This document shows, in pieces, positions 16,207 to 25,133 of a stretch of 57,770 nucleotides of DNA. The translations under genes were made by a program, and so were the position numbers. Source of the DNA: a virus; IMG/VR virus record IMGVR_UViG_3300030090_003001, positions 1-57,770 of that record; one strand, 5' to 3'. The notes below the pieces were generated by a model. The model was not told where the DNA came from. It was given only the letters and a program-made list of their open reading frames with translations, and did not search any database. The first letter of the stretch is position 1. Each line of letters starts with the position of its first letter.

Positions 16207-16638
16207 ATGGCAATATGGAATAATAGAATAGATTCAAGTGTAACATCGTGGGGCCAAAAAGCTGGCACATCTGGAGGTAGCAGTTTATTAGGAGATTTTG
16301 ACCAATCTGCTTATAATGAAGGGCAATACACATCATCTTCAGAAGCATCATCTGGTTTAGTAGGGACAAAGTACTTTCTACTAGATGACAAAGAGTTTAA
16401 TTTTGGAACAGACACAGATTTTAGAATAGCTTATAATTCAACTGATGAATTATTTGAATTTAAAAGTAGAATGTTTGACAATTCATACGATAATGGTTAT
16501 CAAGACAATGTGGCGTTAGCTATCACCAAAAAAGGGTACTTAAAATTAAGAGACCAAGGTACTATATCGCTACCAACAACATCGAACACTGGTCAAATAG
16601 CTTTTACAAATAACAAGATATTTATATCACTTAACTAA
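16207..16638 (+). CDS. Appendage-type structural protein, 143 residues
   Basis: Begins MAIWNNRIDSSVTSWGQ, then a Ser/Gly-rich linker, and ends in a beta-rich C-terminal domain (LKLRDQGTISLPTTSN and TGQIAFTNNKIFISLN are typical of phage fibre tips). It is first in a series of short genes that share a MA-x-W start. Probably a small fibre or tail-attached protein. Confidence 0.6.
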   Translation: MAIWNNRIDSSVTSWGQKAGTSGGSSLLGDFDQSAYNEGQYTSSSEASSGLVGTKYFLLDDKEFNFGTDTDFRIAYNSTDELFEFKSRMFDNSYDNGYQDNVALAITKKGYLKLRDQGTISLPTTSNTGQIAFTNNKIFISLN

Positions 16639-16649
16639 AGGAGAATAAA

Positions 16650-17675
16650 ATGGCTCAATGGAAACAGATAATAACGGAGGCGAATAAAGTTACCGACTTG
16701 ACTGCGCCCACTTCTGATTTTTCAATGAACTCTAACAAAATTACCAATGTAACTGACCCAGCTGCTGACCAAGATGCAGCTACAAAAAAATATGTTGACG
16801 ATAATGTTAGTTCATTGGATACAGAAGCAATTCAAGACATAGTAGGAGCTATGTTTAGTGGCAATACAGAAACAAACATATCAGCTACTTACGAAGATGG
16901 TGACGGTACTATTGATTTAGTAGGAGAAATTGGTGCTACTGATATAGCTGGTTTTAAAACAGAAGAACAAATACAAGACATAGTTGGTGCTATGTTTTCA
17001 TCTAATACTGAAACAAGAATTTCAGCAACCTATCAAGATGGAGATGGAACTATAGATTTAGTCGTAGATGATATGACTGCTAACACTCAATTAACTACTG
17101 AAGAAGTTCAAGATATTGTTGGTGGAATGTTCTCTAGTAATACTGAAACAAATTGTACAGTATCATATCAAGATAGTGATGGAACAATTGATGTTGTTGT
17201 TAGCAATAATGATGTATCTGTTGCTAATCTTAAATCAGCATTAGCTGGCCCATTTGGCTCAAATCAAGTAACAATTGGTAGTAGTAATGATGTAGTAACT
17301 ATAGGGCAAAACTTGATTGTAACTGGAGACTTACAAGTATCTGGTTCTATGATAACAACAAGTACAGAAACACTAGAAATTGCTGATAATACAATGATAT
17401 TAAATTCAGATAAATCTGGAAGTGCTGATGTAGATGCTGGTATTATAGTAGAAAGAGGTGATGATGGTGACAACGCTTTACTCTTTTGGGACGAAGGTGT
17501 TGACAGATGGAAAGTTGGAACTAATGACAATGCTAATTTAACAACAACACCTACTATTACAGCAGATGTTGGATTAATAGAAATAAGCGGCTCATACACT
17601 AATAATAGTACTGCAGTTCCAATAGGACATTTACAATATCACAATGGCTCTTTGTATGTAAGAGTTGAAGATTAG
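16650..17675 (+). CDS. Tail-fibre-like protein with three tandem repeats, 341 residues
   Basis: Begins MAQWKQIITEANKVTDL. A segment with ATKKYVDDNV (about 43-53), typical of phage tail-fibre shafts, is followed by three repeats of about 45 residues (about 60-185), each containing IVGxMFSxNTET and the QDGDGTIDLV-type phrase. The next part has GDLQVSGSMITTSTETLEI, the motif found in many marine-phage tail fibres where knobs join shafts. The C-terminal domain is beta-rich (about 265-341). Good ribosome-binding site AAAGGAG. Likely a trimeric fibre. Confidence 0.8.
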   Translation: MAQWKQIITEANKVTDLTAPTSDFSMNSNKITNVTDPAADQDAATKKYVDDNVSSLDTEAIQDIVGAMFSGNTETNISATYEDGDGTIDLVGEIGATDIAGFKTEEQIQDIVGAMFSSNTETRISATYQDGDGTIDLVVDDMTANTQLTTEEVQDIVGGMFSSNTETNCTVSYQDSDGTIDVVVSNNDVSVANLKSALAGPFGSNQVTIGSSNDVVTIGQNLIVTGDLQVSGSMITTSTETLEIADNTMILNSDKSGSADVDAGIIVERGDDGDNALLFWDEGVDRWKVGTNDNANLTTTPTITADVGLIEISGSYTNNSTAVPIGHLQYHNGSLYVRVED

Positions 17676-17863
17676 TGAGTAGGTTTGTAAAGACCTCTGA
17701 CAATCAAAATGAAACTAAGTGGAACATTCGTGATACTGAGTTCTTATTACGTTTGATAATGTCTTCAAAAATAGATGGGGCAGACATAGAACAAGCATCA
17801 AGCGTTTTAAGTAAAATAAAAGACATACATAAACAAATAGTAGGTACAGAAGTAAATGGCTAA
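17675..17863 (+). CDS. Small protein, 62 residues
   Basis: Starts with GTG overlapping the last base of the preceding stop; ends overlapping the next start by 8 bases. The C-terminal two-thirds are helical (FLLRLIMSSKIDGADIEQAS), without membrane segments or Cys. It may be a chaperone or assembly factor for the neighbouring fibres, by position only. Confidence 0.6.
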   Translation: MSRFVKTSDNQNETKWNIRDTEFLLRLIMSSKIDGADIEQASSVLSKIKDIHKQIVGTEVNG

Positions 17864-18842
17864 TTGGAAAAAGATATTTAAAGATGGAGAAGATTTAGTT
17901 ATAACTGGTGCTGTCGGTGGTACTAGAAAAATAAATGCTTCATATACAAATGCTGTTGGCAGCACTGGTGCAAATCTACAAATAGATGCTGGTGGTGGTC
18001 ACATTAACGATGGTGAATTAAGATTAGGTGCAAACAATACAAATAAAATTGTAGCTACTCCTTTAGTTGAATATGCATCTAATCTCACTTTTAATGATGA
18101 AAAACAGTTAATATCTAAAAAGTATGCAGATGAGTTAGTAGAAAATACTACAACAGCAAATACAAGTTCTGGCGCAATACCGCAAACTGATAAGTTATTA
18201 ATTTATAGAACTGACGAAACTGGTCAAAAATCTATGGAAATTGACCACTTTTTTGAAGAATATACTAATATTAACGAAAGCACTGTTAGAGATAGAACTT
18301 TTAAATTAAACGGTAATGCCCTTTTGCAAGCGCCTAATCATTGGCAAATTAATGAAGTTGCCCACAGAGTTAATGCATCATCATTAAATGCTTATTATGG
18401 TGTAGATACTTCTGGAACTGCTACTAAAATATCTACTATAACTGGCACAACAGACACAACTGCATATTGGTGGCAATTAGATAGAGCTAGTACTTTAATA
18501 GGGAAAAAATCACATTTAAACAACATAAGAGTAGTTAGCTCTAATAGTGGAACATCTGCTAATTACGATGTAGATGTTTGGAAAGTAAGCGCTGCTGCTT
18601 TAGACAGTTCTTTAGCAACAAGTGCTATAATGACTATTGAGCATATTCATAATTGGGCTGAAACACCAACAGCAGCAAGTAAAATGATTCAAAGATTACA
18701 TACACCATCTAGTGATGTTCTTTTTGAGGCTGGTGATAGGCTTATGGTAACTATACAAAGAACAAGTAGCCCAGCAGTAGCAAACCCGGGAAGATATTTA
18801 TATTATGGATACACAGCAAGTTTTACGGAATATATGGGATAA
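17856..18842 (+). CDS. Fibre/appendage structural protein, 328 residues
   Basis: Begins MANWKKIFKDGEDLVITG, similar to the start of the 341-residue fibre, suggesting a shared attachment sequence. It continues with a shaft-like part ending around LISKKYADELVENTT (about 85-105) and a C-terminal beta-sandwich-like domain of about 170 residues. That domain could bind carbohydrate, though no family is recognised. It overlaps the upstream small gene by 8 bases. Confidence 0.7.
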   Translation: MANWKKIFKDGEDLVITGAVGGTRKINASYTNAVGSTGANLQIDAGGGHINDGELRLGANNTNKIVATPLVEYASNLTFNDEKQLISKKYADELVENTTTANTSSGAIPQTDKLLIYRTDETGQKSMEIDHFFEEYTNINESTVRDRTFKLNGNALLQAPNHWQINEVAHRVNASSLNAYYGVDTSGTATKISTITGTTDTTAYWWQLDRASTLIGKKSHLNNIRVVSSNSGTSANYDVDVWKVSAAALDSSLATSAIMTIEHIHNWAETPTAASKMIQRLHTPSSDVLFEAGDRLMVTIQRTSSPAVANPGRYLYYGYTASFTEYMG

Positions 18843-18851
18843 GGAAATGAA

Positions 18852-19325
18852 ATGGCAAATTTAGATAAATTAGATTGGACAATAGATTCAGATAAACAAG
18901 CAAAATTAGACAAAGGTGAGTATGTTGAAGATTTGACATCTGTAAATCCAGAAATACTATTGTTATATACAAAATTAAATGAATCATTAGATAAGTCAAA
19001 TGTGCATATTTCAGATATAGCTAGTATGAAATCAGATATATCTTCTAATAATGCTAAAACTGGTATTACTACAACTCAAGCAGACGCTATAACTGCAAAT
19101 ACTGCTAAAACGGGCATAACTACCACGCAATCAACACAACTTTCAAATTTAAATGCGGGAAGAGCATCAAGTGTAGCCACTAATATAAAAAATGTAACCG
19201 CACAAATTACACAAATAGTAAATGTAAATGCAAAAACGGGTGCTGCAACATTAAATAGCACTATACTTTTATCAAATGGTACTAGATATACATTATCACA
19301 AACACTAACAAAGGTTAGCAAATAA
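18852..19325 (+). CDS. Coiled-coil structural protein, 157 residues
   Basis: Begins MANLDKLDWTIDSDKQAK. Residues about 55-125 contain repeated heptad-like elements (NNAKTGITTTQADAI, then NTAKTGITTTQSTQL), followed by a short beta-like end. Probably a trimeric shaft associated with the fibres. Ends in TAATG shared with the next gene. Confidence 0.65.
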   Translation: MANLDKLDWTIDSDKQAKLDKGEYVEDLTSVNPEILLLYTKLNESLDKSNVHISDIASMKSDISSNNAKTGITTTQADAITANTAKTGITTTQSTQLSNLNAGRASSVATNIKNVTAQITQIVNVNAKTGAATLNSTILLSNGTRYTLSQTLTKVSK

Positions 19326-19486
19326 TGGCTAAAACAAAAATTGATTGGGAATATTTACAAAGTTTAAATTCATTAAATAGAAAATATGAAATGAAAAGAA
19401 TTGCAGATAAGATTAAGAAGGAAAAAGAAGAAGAAGAAAAAATGAAACTTAAAAAAACAACAGTATGGAGGGAACCAGATGTATAA
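19325..19486 (+). CDS. Small charged helical protein, 53 residues
   Basis: Starts in the TAATG overlap and ends 8 bases inside the endolysin gene. Contains a strongly charged helix (KIKKEKEEEEKMKLKK). No membrane segment. Coupled to the lysis cassette by overlap; role unknown. Confidence 0.6.
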   Translation: MAKTKIDWEYLQSLNSLNRKYEMKRIADKIKKEKEEEEKMKLKKTTVWREPDV

Positions 19487-19871
19487 ATTCGGAAAAAGAA
19501 GCAGAGAGGCATTGGCAACTTGTCACCCAGATTTACAAAAAGTATTGAATGAGGTGATTAAGTATGTTGATTGCTCTGTATTGGAAGGACATAGAAGTGC
19601 TGAAAGACAAGATAAATTATTTGAAGAAGGTAAAACTAAAGTTAAATATCCAAACGGTCGTCATAATGCTAGTCCAAGTAGGGCTGTTGATGTTACTCCT
19701 TATCCTATTGATTGGGATGATAGAGAGCGTCAAACATTATTTGCCGGATTTGTTTTAGGTATTGCCCGCCAGATGGGAGTAAAACTAAGATGGGGAGGAG
19801 ATTGGGATATGGATTTTCAAGTTGTTGATAATCGATTCGATGATTTTCCTCATTTTGAGATAAGGAAATAA
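19479..19871 (+). CDS. Endolysin, M15 family L-alanyl-D-glutamate-type peptidase
   Basis: Cuts the peptide stems of peptidoglycan at lysis. 130 residues, the usual size of the single-domain phage M15 enzymes. The zinc ligands are in RHNASPSRAVDV (H62 and D71) and PHFEI (H125), and the phrase PYPIDWDD typical of this phage subfamily follows. No signal peptide is seen, so release should need the neighbouring membrane protein. An ATG with GGAGG nearby supports the start. Confidence 0.93.
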   Translation: MYKFGKRSREALATCHPDLQKVLNEVIKYVDCSVLEGHRSAERQDKLFEEGKTKVKYPNGRHNASPSRAVDVTPYPIDWDDRERQTLFAGFVLGIARQMGVKLRWGGDWDMDFQVVDNRFDDFPHFEIRK

Positions 19872-19872
19872 A

Positions 19873-20064
19873 ATGAAAGAAGCAGTAGTAGACTCTCTTA
19901 AAACAGTTAGCGTTAGTTCTGGTGGCGTATTTGTAACTTGGATAGAATGGTTGCCAATCACTGTAAGAATTGCAGTAGGAATAGCAACTATATCTTACCT
20001 TTATTACAAGATATTAAACGAGAAACTAACATATGAAGAAAAAAAAGCAACCAAAAAAAGCTAA
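19873..20064 (+). CDS. One-segment membrane protein, probable holin
   Basis: 63 residues: a short amphipathic N-terminus, one strong transmembrane segment (about 27-48, LPITVRIAVGIATISYLYY) and a charged Lys/Glu tail. It lies directly after the endolysin and overlaps the phosphoesterase gene by 32 bases. Size, topology and place fit a small class of holins in marine phages; a spanin or antiholin cannot be excluded. Confidence 0.7.
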   Translation: MKEAVVDSLKTVSVSSGGVFVTWIEWLPITVRIAVGIATISYLYYKILNEKLTYEEKKATKKS

Positions 20065-20830
20065 TTTAGTTAAAAGAGCAATAGTAACGCCGGACAAACA
20101 TTTTCCCTACGAAGATAAACCGGCAATAAAAGCGTTATGCAAAGCTATAGAATTTGTTAAACCAGAAATTTATATTGATTTAGGTGATATAGGTGAATGG
20201 GAGCATTTCTCAGCTTGGAAATATAAAAGAAAAAAGAAACCACCATTAGAGCATATGATACCAGACTTAGAGACTGATATTATAGATGTTAATCGTGGGT
20301 TTGACCAAATAGACGAAGCTTTAGATAAAGCTGGTTGCAAAGACAAATATATAACCGAAGGCAATCACGATAACTGGTTAAATATGTTTGTAGAATCACA
20401 TCCATATGTCTCAAAATATAAGTTTGCAATAGCTTGTAAATTAAAAGAAAGAGGTTATAATTATTATCCCTTCGGAAAACATTTAAAAATTGGTAAATTA
20501 TACTATTATCACGGTCATCAGTATGGGGGTCAATACCACACTGCTAACCACTTAAGAAAATTAGGCTGCAATGTTATGTATGGCCATTGGCACGATTTAC
20601 AGCATATGACTGCGACTCATATGGATGGGCCAAAAGCAGCTTGGAGCATAGGATGCTTAAAAGATATGTCTCCACAGTCTAATGAATGGTTATCAAATAG
20701 GAGAATAAACTGGGCGCACGCTTTTGCAATAGTTGAATATTACGACAGAGGTAACTTTACAGTTAATGTAGTTCAAATAATCAACGGTAAATGCTCATTA
20801 TGGGGACATCTAATAGATGGGAATAAATAA
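20033..20830 (+). CDS. Calcineurin-like metallophosphoesterase
   Basis: A dimetal phosphoesterase of 265 residues. All signature motifs occur in order: DKH (D21, H23), GD (about 51-52), GNHD (110-113), YHGH and finally GHWHD. The substrate is unknown; phage relatives are variously annotated as DNA-end or nucleotide phosphatases. Its location in the lysis/structural cassette rather than with the recombination genes is notable. It starts inside the holin-like gene, so expression is coupled. Confidence 0.9.
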   Translation: MKKKKQPKKANLVKRAIVTPDKHFPYEDKPAIKALCKAIEFVKPEIYIDLGDIGEWEHFSAWKYKRKKKPPLEHMIPDLETDIIDVNRGFDQIDEALDKAGCKDKYITEGNHDNWLNMFVESHPYVSKYKFAIACKLKERGYNYYPFGKHLKIGKLYYYHGHQYGGQYHTANHLRKLGCNVMYGHWHDLQHMTATHMDGPKAAWSIGCLKDMSPQSNEWLSNRRINWAHAFAIVEYYDRGNFTVNVVQIINGKCSLWGHLIDGNK

Positions 20831-20844
20831 ACATATGAGGAAAA

Positions 20845-21213
20845 ATGGAAGAAGAAATACAAAAACTTATAGGCGAATATGGCTGGATGTTTGCAGCTGG
20901 TGCCGCAGTTTTGTTCTTTCGTTCTGCAATAGAGGGTGTTGTCGAAGGTTTAAAGGTATTTTTAGGAAATGATTTAAATACCGATGATGTTGTAACTATT
21001 AATGACAGACCAGCTAGAGTTGTGCGAGTAGGAATATTTAAAACTATATTCTTTATTTACAACATAGGCTGCGCAAATGGAAAACCTTATGTTAAAGGCG
21101 GAAGTAAAATGGCAATACAGAATGATAAATTAAAAGAGTATATAATAGAAAAACCACTACCTATGTTAGATTTGACTAAATGGGAGACAGAATGTGAAAA
21201 AGAGGAAGAGTAA
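20845..21213 (+). CDS. MscS-like membrane protein
   Basis: 122 residues. One membrane segment (about 13-38, MFAAGAAVLFFRSAIEGVV) is followed by a small beta domain with DDVVTINDRPARVVRVG and FIYNIGCANGKPYVKGGSKMA. That pattern resembles the beta domain of mechanosensitive channel MscS (the 'V-x-N-G-x-x-x-x-V' and IPN-like parts). The pore-forming helices of full MscS are mostly missing. Located in the lysis cassette. Role is inferred; it may modulate host osmotic response or act in lysis. Confidence 0.65.
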   Translation: MEEEIQKLIGEYGWMFAAGAAVLFFRSAIEGVVEGLKVFLGNDLNTDDVVTINDRPARVVRVGIFKTIFFIYNIGCANGKPYVKGGSKMAIQNDKLKEYIIEKPLPMLDLTKWETECEKEEE

Positions 21214-21389
21214 TGGTACAAGCGTTATTAGTTAAATTAGTATTTAAAAAAATTATGGAAGCAATTGAAAAAGCTGATGATAAGCGTATTGCAAGTAATC
21301 ACGAAAAAAGAATTAAAAAATTAGAAAAAATGGCACATCCTAAAAGAGATATAATATGTAAGGGATGCAAAGATAAAGGTTCTAAATAA
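21213..21389 (+). CDS. Small protein with a C-terminal CxxC, 58 residues
   Basis: Starts in a TAATG overlap and ends in one with the next gene. Helical and basic, with a hydrophobic N-terminal helix (MVQALLVKLVF) that may touch the membrane, and CKGC near the C-terminus. No family recognised. Confidence 0.6.
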   Translation: MVQALLVKLVFKKIMEAIEKADDKRIASNHEKRIKKLEKMAHPKRDIICKGCKDKGSK

Positions 21390-21613
21390 TGGGTCTTCAA
21401 AACGCAACAGTACAAGAAAGAGCTGCATTAAGAAGGTCTAAAAGACGTTCTAATAGCCCAGAATATAATGAAAATGAAAGACTTAGACATATAGAGCAAA
21501 GATTAGTACAGATTGAACAAAGAATTAAAAAAATTGAAGATAAAATTGTCAAAGTAGCAGCAGTTACAAAAGATAGATTTGGCAAGCAAGTAATAATAAC
21601 TACTAAAAAATAA
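21389..21613 (+). CDS. Coiled-coil protein, 74 residues
   Basis: Arg-rich N-terminus (ALRRSKRRSNSP) followed by a heptad coiled coil (RLRHIEQRLVQIEQRIKKIE, about 31-50). Coupled to the previous gene. Could be DNA-binding or structural; no family recognised. Confidence 0.6.
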   Translation: MGLQNATVQERAALRRSKRRSNSPEYNENERLRHIEQRLVQIEQRIKKIEDKIVKVAAVTKDRFGKQVIITTKK

Positions 21614-21628
21614 CAAAGGAGAAATCAA

Positions 21629-22036
21629 ATGGCAAATATGTATGCCAAGAAAAAAGGCAGCAAAACTAAACTGTCTGCGGCTGGCAAAAAACAAAAATCG
21701 ATTGATAAATTAGCTAAAAAAAGAAATGCAGCAGCTAAAAAAGCTAAAACAAGAAAGACTAAATTAGGTCGTTCTTTAGCTGCAAGAAAACAAGCAAGAT
21801 TACAAAACAAAATAAACAAAAAAAGTGGCGTTAAAAAGAAAACAACTGCTAAAAAAATAACAGCAAAGAATAAAAAGAACGCTTCTTTTAAAAAGGCTTC
21901 AGCAGCAGCGAAGAAAAGTGGAACATCTATAAGCGCATTAGTAGCTAAAAGAAAAACACTTAAAAAAGGCTCTGCAGCATACAAAAAAGTTCAAAATCAA
22001 ATAAACAAACACTACGGTGTTAAAAAAAGACACTAG
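21629..22036 (+). CDS. Lys/Ala-rich histone-H1-like protein, 135 residues
   Basis: About a third of the residues are Lys, and most of the others are Ala, Ser, Thr and Arg, resembling bacterial histone-H1-like tails. The C-terminal portion ends KKVQNQINKHYGVKKRH. Good ribosome-binding site (AAAGGAG). A role in condensing or ejecting DNA, or interfering with host chromatin, is plausible from composition; not proven. Confidence 0.7.
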   Translation: MANMYAKKKGSKTKLSAAGKKQKSIDKLAKKRNAAAKKAKTRKTKLGRSLAARKQARLQNKINKKSGVKKKTTAKKITAKNKKNASFKKASAAAKKSGTSISALVAKRKTLKKGSAAYKKVQNQINKHYGVKKRH

Positions 22037-22044
22037 GAGGTAAA

Positions 22045-22218
22045 ATGAAACAACTTATAGCAGATTACATCTTTAATGATGAAATGAAAGATAAAATCAT
22101 AGATGCTTTAAATGAAAATATTGATATTCCAATTATAAGTGAAAAAACGGAAGAAAAAATATTAACAGCTATTTATGATTCTGTAGAAGAAGTTATCAAG
22201 GCTAAAATCTTAGAATAA
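22045..22218 (+). CDS. Small acidic protein, 57 residues
   Basis: ATG at 22045 after AGGAGG; the stop overlaps the next ATG. Helical, with a repeated Lys/Glu/Ile pattern; contains DIPIISEKTEEKIL. No family recognised. Could be an assembly factor for the next large gene. Confidence 0.65.
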   Translation: MKQLIADYIFNDEMKDKIIDALNENIDIPIISEKTEEKILTAIYDSVEEVIKAKILE

Positions 22219-25133
22219 TGCCGAAACAAGTTCAAATATTAAAAGAGTTTGATGGCGGATTAAATTCATTCGCTGGGACTCGTGATATATCTGATAAGGA
22301 ATGCTCTTCTGTTAACGGATTTAAAGTTCGTAAAATAGGAGAGCTACTTCCCTTAGGTGGATTTATTGCAATAGGCGATACAATTATAGATGATATTGCT
22401 GACCAACTTAATGGTAGTGCTGACGTTAGATTTGATAATGGAGCTGCAGTATTTGAGTTTACTGCTGACCACACAAGAGACAATACAGAAGCTTCAGATA
22501 GATGGTTAATATTTGTAGATAAAAATGATGGTAAGGTTTTTATACACGCTCAATCTAGCTCCCCAAAAGCTTGGGAGTTTTTAGACCCAGATAATATATC
22601 TGAATTTAAAGGAATTGATGGGATTTTATGTAATTCTGGTAATATGACTGCTTACGATGGAAGAGAAGCATCCTATTATTTTGTAGATGGTAAATTAAGA
22701 ATATGTGACCCTAATTATAATAATGCTACTTATATTGGTGACCAGTCAAGTTCGCACGGTGCTTCATCTTTATGGTTTGGACACATTAATAAAGGATTCT
22801 TAGCTAATACAGTGCCAGTAAATCATTGGCATTGTTTGCCCGCAGCAGTTCCTAAGCCTATAGTAGGTTCTGGAAATGCCACTAATTTTTATGAAACACC
22901 TACCTTTGATACTGGAGCTGGTGGCCCAGATGTAAATCCGGGGCAATTTGGTTTAAATATTAATATACAAAGAGATAAAGGTGATGGCACTTTACAATTT
23001 CAAGGAAGAAAACTATATATAACATACACAATAGATGGTGTTCAAGAAACATTACCGGTTCCTCTGACAACTATAACAGATGCAAACCTACCATCAGCAC
23101 CTACTAATAGTAGTTTAGGGTATGAACAATTAACTTCACAAGCAGTCCCATTTGGTCAAGAAAATATACCTCTAGTTAATGATGTAAGAACTCTATCTGG
23201 CAGTGAAAAAGCGTGGGATACTGCCGGTACAGTGACAGTAACTGATGCAGTTGGTTTAACGCAAACTTTAATGTATACAGCTATAGTAGATGGAACATCT
23301 GGATTAAATAACAATGGTGCTTCAACATTAGCTGGAGTAACTGGTTGGGTAGATAACGGGGCTTGTTCTATAAATAATGTTGTAGATAGTATACAATTAA
23401 CTAATCCGGGTTCTGGGTATGGAACAACACCTCCAACGGTAACTATTAGTGGCGGCAGCCCAGATACAAATGCAACTGCAGTAGCAGTTTTAGATAATGG
23501 TGCTGTTGATTATATAACTGTAACAAACCCGGGTGATGGATTTGAAAGTGTTCCAACAGTTACTATATCTGGCGGTGCTACAGCTATTGCAACTATAACT
23601 GGAACATTAGCATCTGAAAATTATTGCGTACAAAGCGGTGGTACTTGGGATGAATCAAATTTAGCGTCTGGCAGCACAGTAACTTTTGATGCTCCCGGAG
23701 AAATAGAGCAAAAAGATGAAAATTTAGGAGTATCATTTACTTTAACAATTAAACCTCACGATTGGGTTGATGCGAATAATTGGGGTACAACATTATTAGA
23801 CCCTAAAGAAGGCGGAAACAGAATAACGCACGTTAATATATATTCTAATAAATATGAAGATGATTTAGCAACTATCCCACAATCTGAAGATATGGCTTTT
23901 ATGTGTTCTTTTGATTTAGAAAATGGATTTAAAAAACCAGATGGTACATTTACAGCTTGGGTAACAGATAGTTCATTAGCTTCTGGAACACATAATGACC
24001 AAAAATCAACATTTACATCTTTTATAGGTTCTTTGTTAGATGATAATTACCAAACAAGAACTGGAATGTTTCCAGACACTAACTCAACAGATATAAGATG
24101 GTTAGATGCTGTTGTAGTCAATAGAAGAGTTTATGCTGGTAATGTTATGTGTAAAGACGAAACTGGTAGCTATAAAGCATTTCCAGACAAAGTTTTAAAA
24201 TCCATTCCTAACTCATTTGACTCATTTCCATTGTATGATTCTTTAGATGTAGTAGTTGATGATGGTGATGAAATAACTGGTTTAGAAAGCTGGGGTGGTA
24301 AATTATTGCAATTTAAAAAACAAGCTATGTATTTAATAGATATAACTTCTGAACCAGAATTTTTAGCTGCTACTTTTAAATATCGAGGCATACCAACAAA
24401 AAATGCTAAAGCTAAGACAGATGAAGGAGTTGCATTCGCTAATGCTAATGGAGTATTTATGTTTAATGGAGAGTCAATGTCAAGACTAAGTAAAGGTAAA
24501 ATAGACACTGATTGGCAATCATTTTATGATGAAAATATTATTATGGGTTTTGAGCCTAAAAATCAATGCGTTATAATATCGAACAATACAGACACTTTTT
24601 TCGTATATGATATGATGACTAAGTCTTGGACTAAAGGTGATGGAAATAGGCATTTAAACGCTAATAAATCTAACTTTGTGATATATAATGACGAATTAGT
24701 ACAAGGTGGAGTGCAAAGTGATGGTTCAGTTAAATTTTACAAATATTCTGAAGACTACGCAACAACTATGGGTGCTAATGGCGTAACAGACCAATGGACA
24801 TCAAAAGAAATAGATTTTGGTAATCCTACTAACGATTCTTTTGTTTATAATATTAAACTAACATATAAAGCAACTGCTGAAACTGGAGTTGAGGTTTTAT
24901 TTGTATCTAATGATGGAACTGGCGAAACTACACATAATACAAGTATGTCAAATGGTACAGTATTGCCTACAGCTAGTAATGGTAATAATACAATAGAAAT
25001 AAAAGCAACTGATGGTGTTATAAAATGTAAAACATTTAAAATAATAATAAGGGAGGCAGCTAACGATACTATACACGACTCTTTTGTTATTACGGATATG
25101 GCAGTAATATATAGAGATAAAAGGATTAGGTAA
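22218..25133 (+). CDS. Tail tube or stabilisation protein (P22 gp10 / T7 gp12-like)
   Basis: 971 residues with the N-terminal signature FDGGLNSFAGTRDISDKE, which resembles the 'F-x-G-G-(I/L)-N' start of phage tail tube and stabilisation proteins. The remainder is rich in beta strands and Gly turns, consistent with a beta-propeller nozzle. A middle part (about 330-480) has two repeats (NPGSGYGTTPPTVTISGG and NPGDGFESVPTVTISGG). It follows an overlap with the small acidic protein and precedes the tail fibre, so it most likely forms the short tail tube. The fold is inferred, not seen. Confidence 0.7.
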   Translation: MPKQVQILKEFDGGLNSFAGTRDISDKECSSVNGFKVRKIGELLPLGGFIAIGDTIIDDIADQLNGSADVRFDNGAAVFEFTADHTRDNTEASDRWLIFVDKNDGKVFIHAQSSSPKAWEFLDPDNISEFKGIDGILCNSGNMTAYDGREASYYFVDGKLRICDPNYNNATYIGDQSSSHGASSLWFGHINKGFLANTVPVNHWHCLPAAVPKPIVGSGNATNFYETPTFDTGAGGPDVNPGQFGLNINIQRDKGDGTLQFQGRKLYITYTIDGVQETLPVPLTTITDANLPSAPTNSSLGYEQLTSQAVPFGQENIPLVNDVRTLSGSEKAWDTAGTVTVTDAVGLTQTLMYTAIVDGTSGLNNNGASTLAGVTGWVDNGACSINNVVDSIQLTNPGSGYGTTPPTVTISGGSPDTNATAVAVLDNGAVDYITVTNPGDGFESVPTVTISGGATAIATITGTLASENYCVQSGGTWDESNLASGSTVTFDAPGEIEQKDENLGVSFTLTIKPHDWVDANNWGTTLLDPKEGGNRITHVNIYSNKYEDDLATIPQSEDMAFMCSFDLENGFKKPDGTFTAWVTDSSLASGTHNDQKSTFTSFIGSLLDDNYQTRTGMFPDTNSTDIRWLDAVVVNRRVYAGNVMCKDETGSYKAFPDKVLKSIPNSFDSFPLYDSLDVVVDDGDEITGLESWGGKLLQFKKQAMYLIDITSEPEFLAATFKYRGIPTKNAKAKTDEGVAFANANGVFMFNGESMSRLSKGKIDTDWQSFYDENIIMGFEPKNQCVIISNNTDTFFVYDMMTKSWTKGDGNRHLNANKSNFVIYNDELVQGGVQSDGSVKFYKYSEDYATTMGANGVTDQWTSKEIDFGNPTNDSFVYNIKLTYKATAETGVEVLFVSNDGTGETTHNTSMSNGTVLPTASNGNNTIEIKATDGVIKCKTFKIIIREAANDTIHDSFVITDMAVIYRDKRIR

